DNA of 39,817 bases, from NCBI GenBank assembly GCA_017857395.1, contig JAFMDF010000056.1:1-39817 (forward strand), in the 5' to 3' direction. The stretch is from Bacteroidota bacterium. Lineage in GTDB: Bacteria; Bacteroidota; Bacteroidia; Chitinophagales; Saprospiraceae. Within the stretch, counting starts at the first letter, position 1, and each line of letters starts with the position of its first letter. Under the pieces are notes generated by a model that saw only the letters and a program-made list of their open reading frames with translations, was not told where the DNA came from and did not search any database. Below are positions 8,920-16,534 of the stretch, piece after piece. The position numbers and the translations under genes are program-made.

Positions 8920-9966
8920 TTACACAAATTCTTTAAAATATACTTTTTCAATTACACTAGATAAAGTCCTAGCTTTCATCTCTGTTTCTTCCCATTCTTT
9001 TTCTGGGTCAGAATCTGGTAAAATACCGCCACCGACATATAAGGCAAAATAATCTTTCATCACTTGCATACAACGCAAATTGACATACAAATTCGTTTCT
9101 TCGTGCAAATTAACAGGGCCTAAAAAGCCACAATAATAATCTCTAGTATGTGGTTCGTGGTTAATGATAAATTCTTTGGCTGATTGTTTGGGCATGCCAC
9201 AAACGGCTGGACTTGGATGCAAATCCGAGACCAATTTATAAACTTGTCCTCGTGGATTAAAAGTAAAATTTGTACGTAAGTGCAAAATATTACCAGCTTT
9301 AACGGTTTGTCTAACCGACTTTTTAAAATCTATTTGTTGATTTTGTAAGATTCTTTGGAAATAACGTTCGACAATAGATTGTTCCTCAATTTCTTTCTTT
9401 CCCCAATGTACCTTTTCTAGAGGTAAACCCAAATCTTTCTGTGTTCCTGCTAATGCCATCGTATGCGCTAAGCCATTTTGGGTATATAAAATTTCAGGGG
9501 ACGCACCAATCCAACAACCTTCATTGCCGATATTCACTAAGTAAATAAATGCAGTTGGATAACTAGCTTTTAAGGCTTCAAATAATTTGAATAAATTACC
9601 AGGTTTTGTATTTATTTTTTTAATTCTGGAAAAGATTAATTTTTTAAAACGAGCTTTGGTAGCGCCAATAAATTGATTAACCTTGTCAATATAAGTCGAT
9701 TTAGCAATAGAAACGACTGGATTAGCGTGGTTGGAATGAAAATTTATAGTTGCATTTGGGATGACCTCTTCGCTATTGATGAATACACTCGGTTTGCCAC
9801 TTGAGCGAGAAAAAGGGTAAAAAACAAAGCCTTTTTTATTAAAGGTTTTGGTATCCAAAAAACTAAAACCATTATCCTTTTGCTTGACCAAATAATGGTT
9901 CAACTGATTGGGTAATCGGTATAAGGCGAATGTGTCTTTGTTTGTTAATTGAATCGATTTATTCAC
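8920..9966 (-). CDS. menF: Isochorismate synthase
   Basis: A 348-residue chorismate-binding enzyme that converts chorismate to isochorismate, the first committed step of menaquinone biosynthesis. The family blocks are present: FKKLIFSRIKKI (position of the general-base lysine), GCWIGASPEILYTQNG, MALAGTQ, LHPSPAVCGMP, the Mg-binding segment HEPHTRDYYCGFLGPV, and GGGILPDSDPEKEWEETE near the C-terminus. It is shorter than E. coli MenF (431), as often seen in this phylum. No ATG exists in frame at the N-terminus; the best start is GTG at 9966, just downstream of a nine-A run. It lies 78 bases after menE, consistent with a menE-menF unit. Confidence 0.9.
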   Translation of the reverse strand: MNKSIQLTNKDTFALYRLPNQLNHYLVKQKDNGFSFLDTKTFNKKGFVFYPFSRSSGKPSVFINSEEVIPNATINFHSNHANPVVSIAKSTYIDKVNQFIGATKARFKKLIFSRIKKINTKPGNLFKLFEALKASYPTAFIYLVNIGNEGCWIGASPEILYTQNGLAHTMALAGTQKDLGLPLEKVHWGKKEIEEQSIVERYFQRILQNQQIDFKKSVRQTVKAGNILHLRTNFTFNPRGQVYKLVSDLHPSPAVCGMPKQSAKEFIINHEPHTRDYYCGFLGPVNLHEETNLYVNLRCMQVMKDYFALYVGGGILPDSDPEKEWEETEMKARTLSSVIEKVYFKEFV

Positions 9967-10044
9967 AATGTTTTTTTTTCAGCGGTAGCTTAAAATTCAA
10001 TCTTATTATGCAAATATACAAACTTTCAGAATTTTCTGAAAGTT

Positions 10045-11148
10045 TTATAAGTTAAACCTTTTTACTTTTCCTTTTGTTCGCTGTCGCTGAATTTTTTTTG
10101 TTGGTGTTTCTTCAAATTGTTCGATGAAATAAATTGCTTTTGGTTGCTCAAATTTAGATAAAACTTGCTTTAAATCAATTTTTAATACATTAATCTTTTC
10201 TTTTATCCATTTACCCGATTCAATGATTAGAACCACTTTATTTTCTAATTTTTTATCTGGAAAGGAAGTAATAAAAAAGCGAGAAGTGATTAGCTCTTCC
10301 AATTTGGCTTCTATTTTTTCTGGAAAGACCTTTACACCACCTGTATTAATGACATTGTCAATTCTGCCTAACCATTCAAATTGTTGAGTATTTTTCAAAT
10401 CTACTATATCATTGGTCACCACTAATTTTTCGGATAATCGAGGCGCATTAATCGTCAAACAACCTCTAGTATCGGTAGCAAATTGAATATTGGACAAGCC
10501 TTGAAAATAATCCGACTGATGTTCACCATTTAAGCCTTTTATAGCGACATGTGTAATCGTTTCGGTCATCCCGTAAGTGGCATAACATTCAGTAGGAATT
10601 GTTTGTAATTTAGCTTGTAATTGGGCATCGACTTTACCACCACCAATGATTAATTTTTTAATCAAGCCAAATTTCTCTGGACTTTGCTCAAAAATATTAG
10701 CGACTTGCAAAGGAATCATTGCCGCAAAATCTATCGGTTGGTCAATATTCGCCATCGGATTTCCAGTAGGCGGCACTAATTGTAAATCTAAACCCCACAT
10801 TATCGACCGAACAACCATCATTTTCCCAGCTATATAATCACAAGGCAAGCATAATAAAGCAGTCTGTCCACTCTTAAAGCCAAAATATTTACCTGTCATA
10901 AACGCACTATTCATCATGCGCTCCTTGGATAATTGGATTTGCTTGGGCTTACCTGTTGAGCCAGACGTATTAACGGTTATAAAATCAGATTTATCCATCC
11001 AATTTAGTAGGAATTGATGTAGGGTTTGTTGCCAATCTGCACCTGTTTTACCTGTTTCAATACCAACACTACTAGGCGCTACTAATTTTTCATCTGTATA
11101 ATTGACTCCATTGAGTAGGAGGGAAACGTATCGTCTATCAAAAGGCAT
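10045..11148 (-). CDS. menE: o-Succinylbenzoate-CoA ligase (AMP-binding)
   Basis: A 367-residue ANL-superfamily adenylating enzyme, shorter than typical acyl-CoA ligases (500-550), as MenE often is. It has the phosphate loop VNTSGSTGKPKQIQLSKERM, the core motif CYATYGMTETITHVA, the hinge region LGRIDNVINTGGVKVFPEKI and the C-terminal catalytic-lysine neighbourhood TPTKKIQRQRTK. It activates o-succinylbenzoate to its CoA thioester. The assignment to MenE rests on the size plus the adjacent isochorismate synthase gene. Start ATG 11148. The upstream minus-strand DUF983 gene is 80 bases away. Confidence 0.9.
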   Translation of the reverse strand: MPFDRRYVSLLLNGVNYTDEKLVAPSSVGIETGKTGADWQQTLHQFLLNWMDKSDFITVNTSGSTGKPKQIQLSKERMMNSAFMTGKYFGFKSGQTALLCLPCDYIAGKMMVVRSIMWGLDLQLVPPTGNPMANIDQPIDFAAMIPLQVANIFEQSPEKFGLIKKLIIGGGKVDAQLQAKLQTIPTECYATYGMTETITHVAIKGLNGEHQSDYFQGLSNIQFATDTRGCLTINAPRLSEKLVVTNDIVDLKNTQQFEWLGRIDNVINTGGVKVFPEKIEAKLEELITSRFFITSFPDKKLENKVVLIIESGKWIKEKINVLKIDLKQVLSKFEQPKAIYFIEQFEETPTKKIQRQRTKGKVKRFNL

Positions 11149-11228
11149 AAGAGAATGATGAATGATAAATTAGGAACGATGAATTCGTTGTGAAATTAAA
11201 GATTAGCTTATTCCTTCAATCCTTGTAC

Positions 11229-11618
11229 TTACTTTTGAATAGCAAATTTAGGGTCATAATGAACAACTGCATTGAACCATATTACTCTAGAAGTTCGGAA
11301 TAACCAAATAAAAAATATAGCAGAAATACCAATTAATATTAAGGTCGTCTTATTCACACTCCAGCCTAACCCCATAATACAAGCACCTCCAAAAATGACA
11401 CAAAAAAAGCCCCAAATAATATAAGAAATAAACATAGCACCATAATAAAACCCAGGCTCAGGCATATAATTTTGTTGACAATTTGGGCAATTATCAGGCA
11501 TGCCCGTAATGTCTTGAAACGACCAAGTACTTGTATTAAATAAATCGCCTTCGTGACAACGAGGACATTTTAAGTTGAGTATGCTATATAATTTACTGCC
11601 TTTTTTGAATAATCCCAT
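11229..11618 (-). CDS. DUF983 family membrane protein
   Basis: A 129-residue protein with an N-terminal zinc-ribbon-like part, LKCPRCHEGDLF and DNCPNCQQNYMPEPGF (two CxxC pairs), followed by two transmembrane helices (FISYIIWGFFCVIFGGACIMGL and the segment TLILIGISAIFFIWLF) and the conserved tail RTSRVIWFNAVVHYDP. This is the typical DUF983 layout; function unknown, though the domain is frequently seen near respiratory genes. It is part of a minus-strand run with the hydroxylase and menE. Confidence 0.9.
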   Translation of the reverse strand: MGLFKKGSKLYSILNLKCPRCHEGDLFNTSTWSFQDITGMPDNCPNCQQNYMPEPGFYYGAMFISYIIWGFFCVIFGGACIMGLGWSVNKTTLILIGISAIFFIWLFRTSRVIWFNAVVHYDPKFAIQK

Positions 11619-11692
11619 TTATAGAGTTTTGAAGATTTATAGGGCAAAGGTATGAAGGTCTTAGGATTAAAAAGTTAAAATTTGGCGTATTT

Positions 11693-12631
11693 TCATTTTT
11701 CGTTTTTAACCAAATCATGGTAATAATCTTCTCGCTCATAAAAATCCGCAGGTTTATCTACCTCTCCTTGGAAAGGTGCTTTTAATTGACCAACATAGTC
11801 TTTAGGATAAGCTGGATTATACAAACCAATCGTACTGACTTCTCGTTCTTTTGGGTAGAAAAAAGTACCAAAAACGATGTCCCAAAAAATTAGGTTATTG
11901 CCATAATTTTTATTGGATTCATTGATGATTTTGGAATGATGAAAACGGTGTAATTCCGCCATACTAAAAATATAATTGAACCAACCCAATTTTAGATAGA
12001 TATTGCTATGTTGGAATAATCCATGAATCGAATTGAAAACCGCATACAAACCCAAAACTTCTGGATTAGTGCCCATTAAAATAAAAGGAACTGTTTCTGG
12101 TAAAAGGAAAAATACTTTCTCAACAGGATGAAATCGAGCTGCATTCAAAAAATACAATCTATTCGGACTATGATGAATGGCATGGAAACGCCATAAAACA
12201 GGTACGGTATGCGCCCAACGATGAACCCAATATCGACCAAATTCTGCAATCAATAAGGCTAAAAATAATTGCGCTATTAAATGCCAATGATGCGGCCATA
12301 ATTGATTCCCCATTTTGGCTGCCAACCAAGCAGTAACCGCTGCTAAAACAATATACCCAAAAGGCGCAAATAATCTAGGAATAATGGTTTGGGTAATCAC
12401 CAAATTAAGCGCATCATTCCCTACATCTCCATCGTTTTTATTCCAACCCGACCGAAAAGGGATTAAGCGCTCCAATAAAGCAATGACAATTAATGCTATA
12501 AAAACAACGGGAAAAGTCACGGTATTAATCGCTATACCTTGTATCTGAATAAAATAGAAAGTCGCACCTAACGCTAATCCTATGACTAGCGGAAAGGCCA
12601 ATCTTGCTAATATTTCTCTAAAATTGAGCAT
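11693..12631 (-). CDS. Sterol desaturase/fatty acid hydroxylase superfamily protein
   Basis: A 312-residue integral membrane di-iron enzyme. Four to five hydrophobic helices span residues about 8-115. The histidine clusters that bind the iron pair are clear: HRWAH, then FHAIHHSPNRLYFLNAARFHP, and HRFHHSK near residue 235. The superfamily hydroxylates or desaturates lipids and carotenoids; the phrase LNAARFHPVE is common in bacterial members of unknown substrate. I place the start at ATG 12631 (MLNFREI), one codon inside a TTG. It is divergent from the ROK kinase gene. Substrate not determinable here. Confidence 0.9.
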   Translation of the reverse strand: MLNFREILARLAFPLVIGLALGATFYFIQIQGIAINTVTFPVVFIALIVIALLERLIPFRSGWNKNDGDVGNDALNLVITQTIIPRLFAPFGYIVLAAVTAWLAAKMGNQLWPHHWHLIAQLFLALLIAEFGRYWVHRWAHTVPVLWRFHAIHHSPNRLYFLNAARFHPVEKVFFLLPETVPFILMGTNPEVLGLYAVFNSIHGLFQHSNIYLKLGWFNYIFSMAELHRFHHSKIINESNKNYGNNLIFWDIVFGTFFYPKEREVSTIGLYNPAYPKDYVGQLKAPFQGEVDKPADFYEREDYYHDLVKNEK

Positions 12632-12734
12632 CAATAAAAAGATTTTAGTGTCAATTATGAATTCTCCCCTAAATTTAACAAAAATAAATAAAAAAGTACT
12701 TAGTGTAAAAAGTACAATAATTATTACTTTTTTG

Positions 12735-12796
12735 TATTTTTGCGAAAATTCACTAGAACAGAGCGCAGAAAATAGAGCTACAAAGTTCTATTTTCT
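12735..12796 (+). promoter_or_regulatory. Putative promoter and leader dyad of the ROK kinase gene
   Basis: TATTTTTG at 12735-12742 matches the Bacteroidetes -7 box TAnnTTTG; no good -33 TTTG is visible at the right spacing. Downstream, within the presumed leader, AGAAAATAGA (12767-12776) and TCTATTTTCT (12787-12796) form a perfect 10-bp inverted repeat with a 10-base spacer, ending 20 bases before the start codon. The segment GCGAAAATT overlapping the promoter equals one half of the palindrome found near pckA. Confidence 0.4.
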
Positions 12797-12816
12797 ATAC
12801 TCGCATCTCAAAATAA

Positions 12817-13782
12817 ATGGCTGCAAATAATAACGTTGTATTAGGAATTGACTTAGGTGGAACGCAAACGAAGATTGGTTTTGTAAAAAAAGATGGAACG
12901 GTGATTGGTTGGGATGTTTTTCCTTCTTTAGCAGATAGAGATTTCATCCACTTTATCAATCAATTGTCTAGTAAATTTAAAGCGCTTAAAGAAAGTATTC
13001 AAGAAGAATTTACTTTAGTGGGTATTGGTTTAGGTGCGCCCAATGCCAACTTTTATACAGGCAATATGGAAAAGGCCGTTAATTTCCAATGGGGAGAAAT
13101 CGTGCCTTTAGTGAATTCCATTGAAAAAGCGTTATCGACTAAAGTAGTCGTCACGAATGATGCTAACCTAGTGGCAATAGGAGAACAGGAATATGGTATT
13201 GGGAAAGGGATGAAAAACTTTATTGTCTTGACATTAGGTACGGGTGTAGGAAGTGGATTTATCGTTAATGGGGAGTTATTATTAGGGCATGAAGGAATGG
13301 CTGGTGAAATGGGGCATGTGAATGTTAATCCTGATGGGCGACTTTGTAATTGCGGATCTACTGGCTGTTTGGAAACTTATGCTTCCGTTAATGGCATAAA
13401 AAGAACGGTGTTTAAGTTAATGGCCGATATGAAAACCCCTAGTGTCTTAAGAGATTATAGTTATAATGAATTGACGGGTAAAATGATTGCAGAAGCAGCA
13501 TTGGAAGGCGACCCAATCGCCATGCGAGCTTTTGAGTATACAGGAGAAATTTTAGGTACCAAATTAGCAGATGCAGGTGCTTACTTTAATCCAGAAGCGA
13601 TTATTCTCGCTGGTGGCTTAACTAAAGCAGGAGACTTATTATTGATTCCAACTAGGAATAGTATGGAAAAACGGATTTTTCAAGCCTTTCGCGGGAAAAT
13701 TAAATTGATGATTTCGGATATGGGACAGAAGTATGATGGTGTTTTGGGGGCGGCGGCTTTGGCTTGGCGGCACTTTGGGTAA
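12817..13782 (+). CDS. ROK family sugar kinase (probable glucokinase)
   Basis: A 321-residue ROK (repressor, ORF, kinase) protein without a DNA-binding domain, so a kinase rather than a repressor. The N-terminal phosphate-binding loop is GIDLGGTQTKIGF; the catalytic aspartate lies in VVTNDANLVAIGEQ; LTLGTGVGSGF follows; the ROK zinc site is GHVNVNPDGRLCNCGSTGCLE with the CxCxxxxC cysteines; the second nucleotide loop is IILAGGLTKAG. It most likely phosphorylates glucose to glucose-6-phosphate; other hexoses or N-acyl sugars are possible. Monocistronic, with a 17-bp repeat array directly after the stop. Confidence 0.9.
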   Translation: MAANNNVVLGIDLGGTQTKIGFVKKDGTVIGWDVFPSLADRDFIHFINQLSSKFKALKESIQEEFTLVGIGLGAPNANFYTGNMEKAVNFQWGEIVPLVNSIEKALSTKVVVTNDANLVAIGEQEYGIGKGMKNFIVLTLGTGVGSGFIVNGELLLGHEGMAGEMGHVNVNPDGRLCNCGSTGCLETYASVNGIKRTVFKLMADMKTPSVLRDYSYNELTGKMIAEAALEGDPIAMRAFEYTGEILGTKLADAGAYFNPEAIILAGGLTKAGDLLLIPTRNSMEKRIFQAFRGKIKLMISDMGQKYDGVLGAAALAWRHFG

Positions 13783-13910
13783 CGGATTTTTTTCCCCAAC
13801 GGATTTTAATGCCCAACGGATTTTTTTTGTAGCTTAGGCTTCTAGCCTGAGTAGTTTTTGGCAACGGATCTAAGGCAACGGATTCTTTTCCCCAACGGAT
13901 TTTTTGTAGT
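13781..13910. repeat. Degenerate tandem repeat of AACGGATTTT units with embedded hairpin
   Basis: AACGGAT begins at 13781, 13798, 13815, 13863, 13877 and 13894, with spacings of 17, 17, 48, 14 and 17 bases. The unit is roughly AACGGATTTTTTTCCCC. Between the third and fourth copies an imperfect hairpin CTTAGGCT-TCT-AGCCTGAG (13833-13851) is inserted. The first unit overlaps the last codons and stop of the ROK gene. Function unknown. Confidence 0.8.
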
Positions 13911-13966
13911 TTTGGCCTCAAATACAATAGTATTCGCAACTCGCAATCCATAAACTCGCAACGCAC

Positions 13967-14758
13967 ATGCCAGAATTACCAGAAGTCAATACTTTCCAAC
14001 GTTACTTTGACGGCACTTCTTTAAAGCAAAAAATTAGAGAAGTGGTGGTTCATGATGATAAAATTATCCAAGATATTAGTGGGATGGAATTTGCCGATAA
14101 ATTACAAGGGACAACTTTTATCAGTTCTTATCGACAAGGAAAATACCTCTTTGGAGAATTGGATAATGGACATAATATATTGCTACATTTTGGGATGACG
14201 GGGGATATAAAATATTATACAGATGATTTAGACCAGCCAAAACATGAACGATTTGCTTTTCATTTTGAAAATGGTAGTCGGTTGGGGTTTGATTGTCCTC
14301 GGAAGTTTGCTAAAATTAGGTATTTGGAAGATAGAAATGTTTATCTAAATCGCATTAAATTAGGAACAGATGCTTTACGAATTTCTGTCAAAGAATTTTT
14401 AGAAAAAACGGAAGGAAAAAAAGCCTCGATTAAAGGGTTCTTATTGAATCAAAAACAACTCGCTGGGGTTGGCAATTTATACGCAGACGAAGTATTGTAT
14501 CAACTCAAAATTCATCCTGCCTCTAAAGTTAATAAACTCTCTAAAAAACAACTCACCAATATTATTCAAAAAACACAAGAAATTTTACAAAAGGCGATTG
14601 ACCGAACAGCTTATTATAAGGAGTACCCTGATGATTGGTTTTGGCAATGGCGTAAGGAAGGTGCAATTGCGCCTGATGGGAAAAGTAAAATTGAAACGGA
14701 TAAAATTGGTGGGCGAACGACTTATTTTTTCCCTAAATACCAGAAGCTTTACGTCTAA
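13967..14758 (+). CDS. Fpg/Nei family DNA glycosylase lacking the zinc-finger cysteines
   Basis: A 263-residue base-excision repair enzyme. The N-terminus MPELPEVNTF supplies the catalytic proline (P2) and glutamate (E3); K59 in YRQGKYLFGEL matches the conserved beta-strand lysine. The helix-two-turn-helix appears as FLLNQKQLAGVGNLYADEVL. The C-terminal tail (IETDKIGGRTTYFFPKYQK) contains no cysteine, so the usual CxxC...CxxC zinc finger is absent and replaced by what may be a zincless finger with R in GGRTTYF. It therefore is not a standard MutM; 8-oxoguanine or oxidised-pyrimidine activity cannot be decided. Confidence 0.88.
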   Translation: MPELPEVNTFQRYFDGTSLKQKIREVVVHDDKIIQDISGMEFADKLQGTTFISSYRQGKYLFGELDNGHNILLHFGMTGDIKYYTDDLDQPKHERFAFHFENGSRLGFDCPRKFAKIRYLEDRNVYLNRIKLGTDALRISVKEFLEKTEGKKASIKGFLLNQKQLAGVGNLYADEVLYQLKIHPASKVNKLSKKQLTNIIQKTQEILQKAIDRTAYYKEYPDDWFWQWRKEGAIAPDGKSKIETDKIGGRTTYFFPKYQKLYV

Positions 14759-14787
14759 ATTTTGTTATGGATTAGGCATAAAAAAAA

Positions 14788-14971
14788 GGTACACACTTAG
14801 CAAGCAAGTATGCACCCCGTACAAATACTTTCGAGTAATTGAGACAACTATTCGGGGGGTATAAGTATTTGATTAGAATATTGCAAAGCCTATGCCAAAA
14901 CATTAAATATTTAAAAATTTCGTATAGAAAATTTAAATTTATTTTAGAAATGATTTATAAATCATTTCTAA
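14788..14971. repeat. Cluster of inverted repeats downstream of the glycosylase gene
   Basis: Three elements: an imperfect stem GGTACACACTT / AAGTATGCACC (14788-14798, 14806-14816); two interleaved pairs, ACCCCG (14814-14819) with CGGGGGGT (14853-14860) and CAAATACTT (14822-14830) with AAGTATTTG (14863-14871), whose A-B-A'-B' order would allow a pseudoknot; and a 28-bp perfect palindrome at 14944-14971 centred on ATTTATAAAT. No T-run follows. Confidence 0.55.
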
Positions 14972-15279
14972 GCTATGACACAGCTACGAACCTCCTAGAT
15001 TTAAAATATTGATTACCAATTATTTATTCATTTATCAAGCTTAACTTATTCCATATTTTCTAGTAGAGAGCAGTCTAATTTATTAATCTTAAAACTATCC
15101 TTTGTAAAGAAACGGAACGATACTAATATATAATGGGTTAAAAAGCTTGTGCAATTTTATTAAAATAACCATATAGAGGGATTAGGCAGGTGATTAAAAT
15201 AAAGAAGAGAAAATGGAGATTGTCTAATCATGACTCCCGGAAAAAAGAATAGCAGGTTTTGAATTAACAATTAACAAAA
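14972..15279. other. Non-coding stretch before the fbp terminator
   Basis: AT-rich sequence with frequent stops in all frames. I see no promoter match, repeat or RNA gene in it. It lies between the inverted-repeat cluster and the metallophosphoesterase remnant. Confidence 0.5.
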
Positions 15280-15381
15280 ATGAAAAATATATTTTTTACC
15301 TCAGACCATCATTTTGGACATAAAAGTAAGGCAGCAATTATGATAATCGCTGCCTTACTAACTAAATCGAATATTGTTTAA
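15280..15381 (+). pseudogene. 5' remnant of a metallophosphoesterase gene
   Basis: A 33-codon frame whose first 15 residues, MKNIFFTSDHHFGHK, match the N-terminus of calcineurin-like phosphoesterases, including the metal ligands in SDxHFGH. After codon 15 the frame runs straight into the stem-loop that terminates fbp and encodes unrelated residues before a TAA. The rest of the enzyme (about 150 residues, with the GNHD and GHxH motifs) is absent from the window. The likely origin is truncation by deletion or rearrangement that joined the gene start to the fbp terminator. Expression is unlikely to produce a functional protein. Confidence 0.6.
15321..15359 (-). terminator. Rho-independent terminator of fbp
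   Basis: On the minus strand AGTAAGGCAGC (15359-15349) pairs perfectly with GCTGCCTTACT (15335-15325), the loop itself can pair partly (ATTA/TAAT), and TTTTA follows (15324-15321). It is 30 bases after the fbp stop. Confidence 0.8.
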
Positions 15382-15388
15382 TTTAAAA

Positions 15389-16453
15389 TCACATTACTAC
15401 TAGTTCAGAAGATGCCCCATTGGTTGCAGGAGCGCCATTTTTAGAATGGGCTAAAGGCGGTAAAGTATACCGCTCTACAAAAGTTTTCATCTCATCTACC
15501 ATATCTGGTGAACCGATAGCGATTGTTGCTTTTTGATGCAATTGCGTAATCGGCAAATCCAGAATTCGTTCTAACTGACAACTCATTGCTTTCCCTCCTG
15601 CTTGCTCTACGATAAACGATAATGGATTGCATTCATATAATAACCGCAATTTTCCTTGTGGATATTTTCGAGTATTTGGATATAAAAAAATACCACCTTG
15701 GAAAAGAATTCGATGAACATCTGATACCATAGAACCAATATAACGCAAGCGTAGATTTTCGTCACAGCAGTTGTCTATATATCGACGCATTTCTACATCA
15801 AATTTCAAATAATATCCTTGATTGACGGAGTAATAATTCCCTCTATTGGGGATTTGGATATTTTTATGGGATAAACAAAATTCGCCAATCGTTGGGTCCA
15901 ATGTAAAGCCATTCACTCCATTTCCAGTAGAATAGACTAAAAGAGTAGAAGTGCCATATAAAACATAGCCTGCTGCAACTAAATCTGACCCTTTTTGTAG
16001 AAAGTCTTTTAATTGTACTCCTTTGTCTAGTTCACTTTTTCGGCGATAAATGCCGAAAATTGTTCCTACGGAAACATTTACATCTATATTAGAAGAACCA
16101 TCCAAAGGGTCAAATACGACCACATATTTGCCTGATTTACCATTAATGCCTTCAATCGGAATAAATTCCTCATTCTCTTCAGAAGCAATTCCACAACATT
16201 CTCCACTATTTTTCAAACAGGAAATTAATTTTTCATTGGCGTACAAATCTAATTTTTGTACACTATCTCCAGAAGCGTTTTGTGTTTGGGCAGCACCTAA
16301 AATATTTAGTAAGCCCGCTTTATTGACTTCTCGATTGATGATTTTGGCAGCAACACCGATGTCTCTTAATAAGCCAGTTAATTCACCAGTTGCATACTGG
16401 AAATCATTTTGGCGGCGAATGATGAACTCGTCTAAGGTTACGATTTGATTCAT
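15389..16453 (-). CDS. fbp: Fructose-1,6-bisphosphatase class I
   Basis: A 354-residue gluconeogenic enzyme that hydrolyses fructose-1,6-bisphosphate to fructose-6-phosphate with Mg2+. The class I signature is plain: ASEENEEFIPI (metal-binding glutamates), VVVFDPLDGSSNIDVNVSVG (metal-binding DPLDG), YGTSTLLVYSTG, and the substrate-binding RYIGSMVSDVHRIL and KLRLLYECNPLSFIVEQAGG. The length is slightly above the E. coli enzyme (332), with an extended C-terminal tail (PPLAHSKNGAPATNG...). It starts at ATG 16453. It follows pckA on the same strand after about 80 bases, so the two probably form a gluconeogenic operon. Confidence 0.97.
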   Translation of the reverse strand: MNQIVTLDEFIIRRQNDFQYATGELTGLLRDIGVAAKIINREVNKAGLLNILGAAQTQNASGDSVQKLDLYANEKLISCLKNSGECCGIASEENEEFIPIEGINGKSGKYVVVFDPLDGSSNIDVNVSVGTIFGIYRRKSELDKGVQLKDFLQKGSDLVAAGYVLYGTSTLLVYSTGNGVNGFTLDPTIGEFCLSHKNIQIPNRGNYYSVNQGYYLKFDVEMRRYIDNCCDENLRLRYIGSMVSDVHRILFQGGIFLYPNTRKYPQGKLRLLYECNPLSFIVEQAGGKAMSCQLERILDLPITQLHQKATIAIGSPDMVDEMKTFVERYTLPPLAHSKNGAPATNGASSELVVM

Positions 16454-16460
16454 GAGATAT

Positions 16461-16506
16461 GGAAGTTATTAGAGGTTATAGAAGGTTATTAGAAGTTATT
16501 ATAGAA
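16461..16506. repeat. Imperfect short tandem repeat in the pckA-fbp gap
   Basis: The words GGAAGTTATTAGA, GGTTATAGAA, GGTTATTAGA and AGTTATTATAGAA follow each other, giving four imperfect copies of (A/G)GTTATTAGA. On the minus strand it lies directly in front of the fbp start. Confidence 0.5.
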
Positions 16507-16534
16507 ATAAAAGGTAACAAAGTCTATTTCAATT

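Noticed and set aside
14469-14864. 131-residue plus-strand ORF overlapping the 3' part of the glycosylase gene
   Set aside because: It is in another frame of a clear gene and shows no domain; also checked as a possible displaced zinc finger and it has no suitable CxxC pairs.
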